Counted from the first letter of the stretch, positions 10,148 to 20,008 are shown. The stretch is 22,379 bases of DNA from Chara braunii (GCA_003427395.1 BFEA01000083.1:1802814-1825192), one strand, 5' to 3'. Numbers and translations: made by a program. The notes: generated by a model not told the origin, from the sequence alone.

Positions 10148-10536
10148 TTACCCTAATTAGTCCCCACTCGGGATTGACTGATTGATTGGTTGATTAGGTT
10201 ACCCTATTAGTCCGCATTCGAGATTCATAACCTAACTGCCAATTCCCAAAAAAAAATAAAAAAATCAGAAATTCCTTTAGCGCTGATTCGTTTTTTTTTA
10301 AATTGTCATAAATACGAAATCGCGCAGTAACCAAAATTTTTGATTCTTTTTTTTTTTAATTTGAAAATTCGCTGGTTGACAAATCCGATTTTTTTTTTAA
10401 GTTTCGGAAATAATTCCTTGCGTTAATTCATTTTTTTTATTGATTCCGATTCACGCATTTATTAGTAGCTGAAAATTTCGATTGCTTGCATTTTGTTGGA
10501 ATTCAAATTTTTCCGTTGTTATAATATTCCAATTTT
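10148..10536. other. AT-rich spacer with 51-bp repeat and oligo-T/oligo-A runs
   Basis: TTACCCTAATTAGTCC at 10148 is repeated 51 bp later as TTACCCTATTAGTCC (10199), with GATT repeats between. After about 10236 the sequence is AT-rich with runs of eight to ten A or T separated by TTCG/AATCG words, hinting at a very degenerate tandem repeat. No gene is seen. It lies between element 1 and the outer end of the element 2 LTR. Confidence 0.6.
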
Positions 10537-11572
10537 TGCACGGAATATCAGTGAAAACGATATACAGAAAGCCATGTTGTGAAATCACACAGATGTCCAT
10601 GTAGTCACGTACAAACAGAGAGCAACAATGCACTGAGATTCCGTCCAAATAATATCCAATGTCGCTCCTCTCTGTCTGGCGCCCAGAGCCCAGCCTACAC
10701 TACTTGCCTATCCTACTACAGCCGCATTCATGCAACAGGCTCACTTCGACTTTGAAGACCGATGTACATGACGTCAACACCATAGCCGAACTCCCTCTTG
10801 CAGCAGGTACGTATCTCGTCTCCCCTCATCAGACCCTGACCACCCACACTTGCCTCCTTCCCGAAGACCACTGATCGCCCCTTACCCCTTAGCGCCCTGC
10901 AGCCCGACTTCGGCTGCTTGCGCTCCACTGCCTAGCATAGCCCCTCTCACCTCACAAGCGCCCAAACACACCCTGGCCGCATACGCAGCCTCTCGTGCAG
11001 CAACGCAGCAGCATGACGGCAATGCCTGTGTGGGCCAGAATGCCTGACCCTGGCTGCCTCCTCCCCTAAATAGAAGTGGCAGCCTTTGTTTGGCTGCTTG
11101 TGGTCTGGTTGGGAAGCTTCCAGTAGCTTTCGGTCGAGCCCCAATGCCAGCGCCTAGGCCCTGCCCTGCAGTCGAGGGGCTGGGCCCTTCACAGTTGGGC
11201 ACGGCCAGTATTTCCAGACTTCCCCGTTTGCTGCATTTGCAATGAACCCCGGAGCAAGTATGTTGACAATGCTGCTTTCTCTCAGGCCCGTGGCCACTTC
11301 GTGATGTATCTGCCTGGCAAAATGTGTGCCCAGGCGCAACTATACGGCGCAGCATGTATTTTCCAGAAAGAGCCAAGAGGCTCACGTTCCCTTGCAACCA
11401 ACTGGCGTGCTGCAACTGCCTGAGTACCCACATATGGAAAAGTGTCAAATTTTGGCCTTCTCGTGAATATTCAGCCCTGTCTTCACTTAGGATGGGCACA
11501 GGGCTTGCCGAGGGCGTCTGCCCAAAACATGTGCATGTCTGATAAGGGCCCTGCGAGGGCTCATTCCTTGCA
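10537..11572 (-). repeat. 3' LTR of element 2 (outer end inferred)
   Basis: Read on the minus strand it starts TGCAAGG right after the PPT. It contains CTACTGGAAGCTTCC (minus-strand copy at 11112-11126), shared with the element 1 LTRs, and a segment similar to element 1's GGCAGCTGCGTAGCGCCACTTGGTTG region (20-base core compared by eye). The outer end is placed at CCGTGCA (10537), which pairs with TGCAAGG at six of seven bases. No partner LTR is available to confirm it. A 205-codon sense frame inside (11499-10882, minus) has no recognised domain. Confidence 0.6.
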
Positions 11573-11588
11573 TTCCATCCCCCTTAGC
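11573..11588 (-). promoter_or_regulatory. Polypurine tract of element 2
   Basis: On the minus strand GCTAAGGGGGATGGAA abuts the LTR TG. The matching element 1 sequence is GCTAAGGAGGAGGGAA, so position and context are conserved; one T interrupts the purine run here. Confidence 0.8.
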
Positions 11589-11610
11589 TTCGAAAGTCCG
11601 CTGAGATGCT

Positions 11611-13163
11611 TCATGTTGGTGCCTTCCCCTTCAGTCTTCGTTCGTACTCGGCCACGATCCAAGGAGTTGTCTTGACAAGTTCTTCTCTTGTGAACCATCG
11701 ATCTTCCTTAGGATCTGTATGATGCCTGAACTGTATCCGATACTCTCTCAAAGGTTTAGACGGTCTTCCCCGGCCAGCTGGCTTGGGAACAGGCATGCCT
11801 CTGCGTTCCAGAATATCGTCGACATCGACGTGACCATCCATGCTTGCGGGCAGCATTGATCTCCTTGATGGGAATTGTTGTGTCTCAACGAAAGGTGCAA
11901 ACTTTGAGGTGTGAAACACAGGGTAAGTGCGTAGGTAACCAATGATTCGAATCCCGTACGAGGGACCATCTCCTTCACTACCCACAATATCTAGACTTCC
12001 CAGGGACGAAATACTAAGGGATTAGTTTCCTAGAGATGCCGAACTCCTGTCCCAACTCACTAGCCTTGACCCAGACACGTTCCCCTACCTAAAATGTGGA
12101 CTGTCGGCGATGCTTTTTCTCAGAAACAATCATTGCTTCTTGAGATTTCTTGACGTGTTCAACAGTCTGCTGCAACAGATTCTCAAACGGGACACCAAAC
12201 TCTATGGTTCCAGGAGTTGCAGCCGTTCGGTTTTCAGGCAGGAGGAAGTCTAGAGCAGCTCTAGGCTTCCATCCCAAGTGCAACTGATTGGGAGTGACAC
12301 CGGTGGTGTTGTGTACAGCATTGCTGTATAGACTGGCGATGAGAGGTAACTTCTCATCCGAGTCATCTGGGTTGGGCTTTATGTAATGCCTCGGCATATG
12401 CTGCACCACTCGGTTCATCTGTTCAGCCTGTCCGTTGGCTTCGGGATGATTCCCATAAGTCATCTGGAGTTGGCTGCCCATCTGTTTTGCGGCCTTCTTC
12501 CACATCTCACTGCTGAAGCGAACATCTCTATCACTAACAATAGTCTTTAGCAGTCCAAAGTCACCCACCCAGCTATCCATGAATAACTTGATGACGTGCT
12601 CTGTCCTGCTGGTCTCCGACATGGCAATTAGTCTAGTGTACTTAGTGAACCTATCAACTATGACGAAGATATGCCTCTTGCCACCCTTGCTAGTCACGAG
12701 GGTATCCATGAAGTCCATGGAAACACTCTATCCCGGACCAGCAGAAATGGGTAGAGGCTTTAACAACCCAAGCGGAGCTCGAGTCCGCGGCTTGCCTCGT
12801 TGACAGACCTGTCAAGTATGCACGTACTTGTTTGCATCGTCAAGCATGCCACCAGAATCGTTGTACCAAGTTACCAGAAGTCTTCTTATAGCCAAAATGT
12901 CCTGTTGCGTCATGGCACTCACCTAAAAACAAACTACGCAAAATCTCTCTAGATGGAACCGCTAATCTCTTGAATCCTGCCTTCTCAAGAAAGAGCAACC
13001 CATCTGCCATCACAAACTCAGCAGATGTGGCCTTGTCTTTGGCCTCCAGTTTGTGCATGATGTCCATCATGACATGGTCTTCCTTGTAGGCTTCCACCAA
13101 GGATCGAGTTACCTTGCCAGATAAGTCAAACTCGGTAATCAACGCACCTAGGTAGTCTGCCCT
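11611..13163 (-). pseudogene. pol: Integrase with chromodomain-like tail, pseudogene (element 2)
   Basis: The zinc-binding His pair is kept (ECHDATGH). After WWHA a stop and frame change follow, and the first Cys of CxxC is a TGA codon while the second remains (QVCQR). A TAG replaces the Glu of a PGESVSMDF-like segment. From about 12718 to 12089 the catalytic core is open for 209 codons with all three acidic positions: MDFMDT, SDRDVRF and GQAEQMN. A TAG replaces the Gln of the STFQVG motif, and frame changes affect the GPY/F region. The tail is open from 11985 to 11611: FPSRRSMLPASMDGHVDVDD, then GRGRPSKP (an AT-hook-like core) and DRWFTREELV. It ends about 22 bp before the PPT. Confidence 0.9.
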
Positions 13164-14523
13164 ACGTGACATCGCATCAGCAACCTTGTTATACTCTCCT
13201 TTCACATAGTCTACCTTGAAGTCATATTGATCTATAACTTCAATCCAACATTTGAGTGCATCAGAGAGAGCACGTTGTGTCTTAATCCACTCGAGTGTTT
13301 GATGGTCAATCCTTAGATTGAAGAACCTTCCCAACAAATAGTGTCTCCAGTGGACAAGTGCCTCATAGACGGTGTAGAGTTCCCTCTCCTACGTGGACTT
13401 CGCCAATTTCTTGGATGACATCTTTTTGCTCGTGTACTCAAAGCCTCAACTTCTTTCCTTCCTGTTGTGCCAGCACTGCACCAATGCCATATTGACTTGC
13501 ATGAATGGTCATAACAAATGGCCTTTCAGGATCGGGGACCATGGGAACCTCATGATGTGTGAGGGCTTCAATCTTTTGAAAGCAGCCTTACATATGTTTG
13601 TCCATTCCCATGGAGTATCAAGGCGCGTTAGATCAATCAAGGGAGAGGCAATGGTACAATAGTTTTTTACAAAATTGCAATAATAATCACACATCCCCAA
13701 GAATGATCTAACCTCAGTCACAGACTGGGGCCAAGGCCAGTCTCGATTGCTAGCCACCTTCGCATCTTCTTGGCCTAATCCCTTTCGTGGAAACTTCATG
13801 ACCCAAGTACAAGATTCTAGTACGACCGAACTCGCATTTCTTTAGGTTTATGTTATACTTGTGCTGCCGGTCGGGAGAAAGTACTTTGTCTACATGCTGA
13901 GCATGTTCCTCGACAGTCTCACTAAAGATAAGGATGTCGTCGAGGGACACAACGATAAACTTATCCAAGTAGTCATGAGAGATCCTATTCATGGCGTTGT
14001 GGAATGTACCCGGCGCATTGCAAAGGCCGAAGGGCATCACCACAAACTCGTCCAACCCGTACCTAGTTTGAAATGTGGTTTTGTGCTGGTCCTCCGATCT
14101 AATGGCAATCTGATGGTAGTCGGATTTCAAGTCGATCTTGGTGAAGTACTTACATCCCTGCACCCCAATAGATCCTCGATGCGCGGTAGGGGCCTTGCGT
14201 TCTTAACGCTGATGGCATTGAGGCCCCTTTAATCAATGCACATCCTTAATGATCCTCCCTTCTTCGAAACGAATAGAACGTGTAAGCCGAAGGGAAAGAT
14301 GCTAGGTCGTATCCAACCCTTTTCTGCGAGCTCTATCAGTTGCCGACGAAGCTCGTCCAACTCGGTCGGAGCCATCCTAGATTCTCCCTTTGGGTATCCT
14401 GCTCCCGGGGATGATCTGTATGGTATGGACAACCTCCCTGTCTACGACTCATGTAGGCTCATCAAAGAGATAAGGGTACTGTTTTCTATCTCTGGGGTAT
14501 TTTAACGACCTCCCCTTTCTCAG
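13164..14523 (-). pseudogene. pol: Reverse transcriptase-RNase H pseudogene (element 2)
   Basis: Read on the minus strand, this begins inside the pre-RT linker, then shows [26 protein letters not shown], and a TAA at the following Tyr. A short deletion and shift comes before GCKYFTKIDLKSDYHQIAI. The polymerase box reads SLDD in place of YLDD. A shift near 13790 precedes SVTEVRSFLGM. In RNase H the first catalytic Asp position reads TIHAS (His) where element 1 has TTDAS. More shifts and a TAG fall before LRIDHQTLEWIKTQ and VADAMSR. The 5' part of pol is cut by the junction with element 3. The product could not be an active enzyme. Confidence 0.9.
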
Positions 14524-15617
14524 ACCCTTGCGTATTCCTGACAAACCTGGAGATTCTGTGTCCATTGACTTTATGGATGTTGGGGTCAACAGTAGGCATG
14601 GCAAAAGTCAAGACATGGTCATAGTTGATAGGTTTAGCAAATATGCAGTTTTTATCCCTTTGCCTGCAGAGGCACGAACATATGTAGTAGTTGGAAAGTT
14701 TTTTGACCATTGGGTCCAGTGAGCATGGTATACCGCTGTCGATAGTTAGTGACAGAGATACCAGGTTCACCAGTCAGAACTGGCAAGAACTAATGAAAGT
14801 CTATGTTTCCAAGTTGTTGATGTCATCTGGTCGTCATCCTGAGACTAACGATCAGACTGAACATATGAACAAACTCCTGCAACATGTTCTTAGAATGTAC
14901 ATTAGGCCCGACCAGATCAACTAGGATAAAATGCTTCCAAAGGTAGCCAGTGCATACAATAACAGTGTGCACTTAGCCACATGTCGCACTCCCAACGAAC
15001 TTCACAAGTCGTTTAGACCGCGTCGACCATTTGAAGGACTAAACCGGGATCAAATTCAGAGGTTACCACCCGGTAAACGAGAGTTTGCGATACAACACGA
15101 GAAAGAGATAGCTACCGTTGTTGATAACCTCAGGAAAGCCGAGCACCGAATGATAGAACAAGCTCATAAGCATCGTTGCCCCTCACAGTTTCAAGTAGGC
15201 GACTTAGTTTGGGTCAAGTCAAAAGAGTTGGCTCCTGAGGAAAGAATGGACTGTCCTATACTATTGAGATTCCAGCACACCTCCACACCTACCCAGTATT
15301 CCATGCGTCAAAGTTGTTGCCTTGTGTCACAAGTCAACAGTTTCCATCACGGCGATCCATGATCCCTTTGGATATGGATGGGAGATACGACATTGATGGT
15401 ATAGTACGTGACGAACTCTTCAGGACAGGAGGTAGAGGTCGTCCACAGAACCAATACAAAGTCAGATTTTCCTTCCAAAAGCCAGAAGACGACCGCTGGT
15501 TCACGCGAACAGAACTTCTAGAGACAACTCCCGATAAAGTCCGAGCTTACGAAAGAGATAAGAAGAGTAAAGGTCCTTCCTTAGACGGAGGTATTCTCGG
15601 AGGACCTCGAATTTAGG
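14524..15617 (+). pseudogene. pol: Element 3: chromovirus integrase fragment with chromodomain-like tail
   Basis: This plus-strand fragment starts at the linker before the integrase core (PLRIPDKPGDSVSIDFMDVG). The zinc-binding domain and everything upstream are absent. The three acidic residues are visible in SIDFMD, VSDRDTRF and HPETNDQTEHMN. There is a frameshift near 14700-14720, and a TAG at 14922-14924 in an otherwise open frame. QFQVGDLVWVKSKEL follows. A deletion and shift near 15260 remove the GPY/F region, after which the frame reads IEIPAHLHTYPVFHASKLLP. The tail has MDGRYDIDGIV, GRGRPQNQ and DRWFTRTELLE and ends at TAG 15615-15617. Protein similarity to elements 1 and 2 is clear but lower than between those two. 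I could not identify its PPT or LTR. Confidence 0.88.
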
Positions 15618-16599
15618 CCGACGAGAGTGAAACGGTTTTCACCTTTTTGCAGTCATACATGCGGGCCCTAGAGTTTGATCCCCAGACCTCACCTTACCCA
15701 TGTACAGTATCGAGTTGACCCCCGAGTGTTTGAACCCGTGACCTATGTTTCGATAGTTGGTTGCTTGTCTATCGTAGGTTTGTGTAGATGTAGGGGTTCG
15801 ATCTGTAGGTCTGTCGAGTAAGGGTCATAGCTGTGTAGAGGTCGAAACTGTTAGGCTAAAGGTCTGAAGGTGAGTCGCAGGTCCAACTACGTTGAGTTGG
15901 CAGTGCAACCTCATGCAGTGAGCAGTACCAGTCCCATTCACCCTCAGTCCGTTCAAGCAAGTACCGTGTGGGACTGTGCACACCCAAGGCCTAGAGGAAA
16001 AGGGCAGACCAGCGGCAAACAGAAGTATAAATCAAAAAGCAGTGCCCAACACTACATTCATTTGCTGCGTAAGACATGCGGAAGTGCTGCTACAACGTCT
16101 TGTGCGAAGATGGTCTGCACGTTGCCCGAAGACGAAGTGGGCTGAAGAAGATAGAGCGAGTATAGGCAGTGATAGTTGCCGGCCTTAGTCGTCGAGTTAG
16201 CGTTAGTAATTAGTGTGTGTGTGTGTACGAGTGTGGGACCATGTGTGGTGGTATTCAGGGTAATCCAAAGTTGAGTATGTGCGAATGGTGGCATTGGACA
16301 TAGTGACAAGAGTTGGTGTGCAGGCGCTGATGCGCCATAGCTTATTAATGCGATTCTGCATCTGAACTGTGTTCTTGTTTTCCATATCTTTGAGCTTTGA
16401 GTGGGCGCGATGCGCCAGTTTGAATCGCCATCTGTTTGCATGTATGCGAAGTGGAAAAGAAAGCAAGTCTGATTACAACAGGACATGATGATAGCCTCAA
16501 ACTTGATTAGGTAGAGGTAGTTGTCAACAACATTGCAAATATCGCCTGAAGAACTCTAACGTGCTCATTGATTGATAGCTTAAGCCCAACGTTTGGAAA
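15618..16599. other. Unassigned sequence after element 3
   Basis: This may include the untranslated 3' region or LTR of element 3, but no TG...CA pair or second copy lets me define it. It contains a short GT run (16213-16226) and two GATGCGCCA blocks near 16329 and 16409. Open frames of 70-142 codons here have no recognisable motif. No gene is called. Confidence 0.5.
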
Positions 16600-17800
16600 A
16601 TGGAGTGGCCGCAAGAGGGGAATTGGAAGTAGGAGAACCCCTCTGGCGAGAAAGAGAGTAAGCTGATTTTGAAGACGAAAACGGTTTCGGTGATGGTAGC
16701 AGCAGGAAAACTACGAGGGGTAGAGTCTAAAGTAAGTTCTCCTTCTTTCGGTTGTATGGTATGCAAGTCTGATATGTTATGCACATCGCAAACAATAGGA
16801 AGGGCCAAAGAAATAAACGCGACCAAGCAGACGACATGGATGGTCGGAATCCAAGGGATCAAGACGACAGGATAAATACCAGTCGAAGGTTCAACGACAA
16901 GGGGGTTGAAGACGATGCAAGGGGAATTTTGGGGAGAGTGAGCCATAACGAGAGGAGACCTGTAGGATCCCAAGGAATGGGGCCGGTCGTAGTTGGTAAT
17001 ATGGAAGAGTCGCAAACTTCGGGTGGTGGATTAACGAAGAAAAAAAAGGTAGCGGATACCCTTCGAAGACTTAAGTGGAGCAGATGGTAGGCAAATTACA
17101 AGGCTGGTGTAATTGAAGAAACGATGACGGACATCGAGGCTGAGGATGACAACGAGCTACACGAGAATGGACGGTGAGGTGAGACGTGACGAGAGCACAT
17201 GATTGGAAAATCCGGTGGATGGGGAAGGGGCGGAAATGCGAGCGTAACAAGAGGAGTCCGACCTTCTGAGATAGGGACAGCGGAGGGAGTAAGGGAGCCA
17301 GGAGCGAACTTTGGAATGACTCAACAGACAGGGGAACAATCTTTGTCAAATGAGGATCAATGGTGAACTATGGAATCTAAGGGGGAGACTGACAGTTTGG
17401 CTCGACCAAGAAAGGAGTGTCATAATAGAGAGTCGCCAGCGAAACAACGAAGGATCTGGGGCCCTAGCGACAACTGGATACAAAGTGAAAAGAGGGTTGA
17501 AGGAGTTGCATGATCAAGACGAAGGAGGCAACAAGCAAAGAGAAAAGATAGGAGATACCCTACAGGTGGTACAAGCCAGGTATCTCGAAGCGCATTGGCA
17601 CCCCAAGAAGCCCTCGCTCCAAGACCCGAACGTCGGGTCAGTCGAAGGGATCATACCAAGGAATCATGTCGATATTGTACCATGGTGGGAAACCCTGGGT
17701 GAACCGAATGGTGGGATCGGAATGGCGGGAGAATCAGTAGATTGAGAGTTAGTAGAAAAATGGGCTGCGCGGAGCTATGGCGGAGAGGGAAGAAGGTGGG
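16600..17800. other. Purine-skewed unassigned block
   Basis: The plus strand is visibly rich in A and G over about 1.2 kb (many GGAAG, GAAGAC, AAGGAG and GGTGG words). Plus-strand frames up to 131 codons (17350-17745) encode polar, basic peptides without a recognised domain. It may be a decayed gag-like or leader region of another element, but nothing decisive is visible. Confidence 0.45.
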
Positions 17801-17970
17801 GAGTAAAATTGTCACAAGTCGATCATTTCTTGAGCGATTTCAGTGATGTAAGATACTAATCTGGGGTTTTGGGCCATTGCGAATCCGATGGCAGTGTCGG
17901 ATTTCGCGATGGAGTAACGGACTTGGTGGGGACTTGGTGGGACAAGGTGCAAGAACTGCGCAACTGCTAC

Positions 17971-18008
17971 GGGAATTCTAGCGGGAGTTTCATTCTCATT
18001 TTCTAGGT
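17971..18008 (+). repeat. Dispersed ~36-bp motif, copy A
   Basis: The core here is ATTCTAGCGGGAGTTTCATT followed by CTCATTTT. It matches copies B to D at about 18391, 18527 and 18679. It is the most distant copy, and about 420 bp separates it from copy B. Confidence 0.6.
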
Positions 18009-18021
18009 TTTTTTTTTTTTT
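18008..18021. repeat. Oligo-T run (14 T)
   Basis: Fourteen consecutive T follow CTAGG and precede CCCCTG. It directly follows the first copy of the dispersed GCGG-AGATTC motif. Confidence 0.85.
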
Positions 18022-18256
18022 CCCCTGTTTTAGCGTGGGATTCGACATTGTCTTGCACACCTGAAGAGTGCTAGGATGGAGCAACGCCGCTAGCACGTCT
18101 TAGTGGTTGGGCCTTGCTTGTGCCTTCTGTTTCGAAGATACTGTCCTCCCTCCCGATTTTTATCTTTAAGGATTGTCTTCACGATCGAGCTCTCCGTCAC
18201 TTTGATTGGACCTCCGCTTTGGCCAAGGTGTTCCTGATCTTGCGGTGGAGTTAGTA

Positions 18257-18261
<5 letters not shown>

Positions 18262-18332
<71 letters not shown>
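18262..18332. repeat. (AG)n microsatellite
   Basis: A 71-bp AG tract has two interruptions (a C near 18274 and an extra A near 18316). The Ser-Leu or Arg-Glu open frames that cross it on both strands are artefacts of the repeat. Confidence 0.97.
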
Positions 18333-18390
18333 GCTTACCAGGTGGGGTGGCTGATGCCACGCGGCCTCTGTACATGAGCACAGTGAATCT

Positions 18391-18715
18391 CCCCGCATTT
18401 TGGCGGAAGGTTCACCCGATTTTGTCCATCCTATTGATGGAAATAGCGTGAGGCCAGCCGCGGCGTTGGGGACTTACCTATTGGAGGGTGCGTTGCTCAT
18501 CCTATCAAAAGGAAGGATGTATCAGTCCACATTTCAGCGGAAGATTCATGCTGATTTTTGCTCGTTTTCAGTGATGGAAGTAGTCCCTCTCCCTCTCTCC
18601 CACCCGTGCACTGTAACACTTGTATCTGGTAGCCTTTAGTCCAGCTTGGCATCAAGAATTCATTCCAAATGTATCTTTCTGCATTCTAGCGGAAGATTCG
18701 TTCTCATTTTGCACG
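18391..18715 (+). repeat. Degenerate repeats, copies B, C and D of ~36-bp motif
   Basis: Copy B begins at 18391 (CATTTTGGCGGAAGGTTC), copy C at 18527 (CATTTCAGCGGAAGATTC) and copy D at 18679 (CATTCTAGCGGAAGATTC). Each is followed by an ATTTT block. In B and C a TGATGGAA(A/G)TAG segment follows, with a weaker counterpart (TGAATGGCAGAG) after D. Spacings are 136 and 152 bp, which suggests a decayed tandem repeat with a unit of about 140-150 bp. A peptide reading F-x-RK-I/V-H appears in B and C but not consistently in D, so a coding role is unclear. Confidence 0.55.
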
Positions 18716-19789
18716 ACTAAATGAATGGCAGAGTGTTGTCGGCGTCTGTGATCGAGTCCTGTTTGAAAGTTTCGGAATCTATCGCGGGGGTGACTTTCCC
18801 TGGTGATAGTCGTGGGGCCTTGTTTTCTTGGTGGTCACCCCTACGGATTTCGCTGACACAAAACTCGGGGTGTTCCGATCCTCCGTTACCCGGAGTACGT
18901 CACTCTGGATGGTGTATATTGCATGTGCAGTATAGCAGTGAGCGAAGAAGCAGGGGAGGCTGAGAGAAGGGAAAGGACGTGCATAGCAAAAACAGGGTGA
19001 AGATCGAGGTAGAGAGGAAACAGGGCGATGTGCAGAAGGCATCGGGCTGCTTGCTTCCTAGCAGGAATCATGAGGAGAAGGGCAGGAGTGCAGTTGTATT
19101 GTTGGAGAAGCCGGATTAGTCATCGAAAGTTGAAGAAAGAGAGGAGGAGTCAATGCACGTACCTATTTCTTGTGAGGACCCGCATGAGGAAAATCCACAA
19201 CTGCCTTTTGGTTACTGCCGATACGAGGTTGATGTTGTCACTGTGATTTCATTGAGCACTACTGAGGCTTGCTGCTAGCACACAGCGGTGTACTCTGTTT
19301 TGTTCCTCCTGCGCCTTGCTGTAGCGCAACGGTTGTTGTGTTACCTGTTGTTGTTGAGCATTGGAGATGAGCTCTATTTGGACGCAGCCGCTTAAAGCTA
19401 CGCAGGCGAGGTGTTGTCGAGATAAGCATCGTGCAATAAGTTGAACGATGGTTGGTGCTTGAAAGGGGGCTGCTACTGCGCTTTGCTTTCGAGGAGCTTG
19501 CCGCTAAATAGTGGCGATGCCGTTTATTATGGTCCGTGTTGGATGATTACAGGGTTCTACTTTCGCTGTTGTCGAGTAATCGAGGGATAAGGGCAACCGT
19601 GACAACAGGCTGCTATACCTTGCTGCCAACTATGCCTACCAGGTTCACTGATTGCTGAGCTTGCCAGACTTCGAAGCTTGTGGTCAGCACTACTGTTTCG
19701 GTCCAGAGCGGCCACGACCGTGTGTTCGGTCTCAGTTTGTATTTTAAAGGCGAACCGGTGGTTGTGCTGGCCACCAATTTTTATCCTGA
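18716..19789. other. Unassigned sequence
   Basis: No gene, LTR or RNA gene is recognised. Open frames reach only 60-87 codons. The plus strand is purine-rich around 18935-19150. The stretch just upstream of 19790 might contain earlier parts of the decayed coding sequence described next, but no frame is convincing. Confidence 0.4.
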
Positions 19790-20008
19790 GGTTCATTATT
19801 CCAAGCACCGCTCATCATATTTGATCGAAAAAAGTACACAGGTCGTCCGCAAGGGGGCATGTCTAACTACTGGCTGATGCACTATTCGTCCTACCGTTGT
19901 CGCGCCCCCACTGCTTCAAGGGTCTTGTTAGATATCCTTCCCCGGACCGAGCTCAGTGGGTTAGAGGACTGGCAGGCTGTCACGCAGGATTTTGATAGGT
20001 CTGTTTAG
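19790..20008 (+). pseudogene. Short open stretch, possible NAC-domain C-terminal remnant
   Basis: This frame is open for 72 codons between TGA 19787-19789 and TAG 20006-20008. It contains LIIFDRKKYTGRPQGG, then YWLMHYSSYR, and near the end LEDWQAVTQDF. In plant NAC transcription factors subdomain D has an order like LVFY-x-GRAP-x-G followed by W-V/I-MH-EYRL, and subdomain E ends in DW-x-x-CR-x-F, so the order of landmarks is similar. The Glu of MHEYRL is absent, and no convincing subdomains A to C are visible upstream. There is no good start codon except Met at 19859. It may be an exon, a decayed gene or a coincidence; a profile search is needed before using the name. Confidence 0.25.

Larger units (their letters stand above)
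10537..14523 (-). mobile_element. Element 2: 5'-truncated Ty3/gypsy chromovirus
   Basis: This minus-strand element belongs to the same family as element 1. It retains RT (from just before the first RT motifs), RNase H, integrase, chromodomain-like tail, PPT and one LTR. Gag, protease, PBS and the 5' LTR are missing. Homology to element 1 extends upstream to a GEVVKIP-like segment (compare GEPMKMP in element 1) and stops at about 14523, where plus-strand element 3 begins. Stops and shifts occur throughout, but the integrase core is uninterrupted. Confidence 0.88.

Noticed and set aside
10882-11499. 205-codon minus-strand frame in the element 2 LTR
   Set aside because: It lies wholly inside an LTR, has no recognised domain, and long frames are more likely in GC-rich DNA.
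17812-18096. 94-codon minus-strand frame with a protein-like C-terminal part
   Set aside because: The first half is low complexity from the oligo-T tract, and the second half matches no family I can recognise.
18090-18398. Ser-Leu and Arg-Glu repeat proteins across 18262-18332
   Set aside because: These are translation artefacts of the AG microsatellite.
19943-20003. tRNA-like A-box (GAGCTCAGTGGGTTAGAG) with a 6-bp acceptor-like pairing, suggesting a tRNA or SINE head
   Set aside because: No B-box at the right distance, the anticodon arm does not pair, and the total length is about ten bases too short. The same bases also read as an open protein frame.
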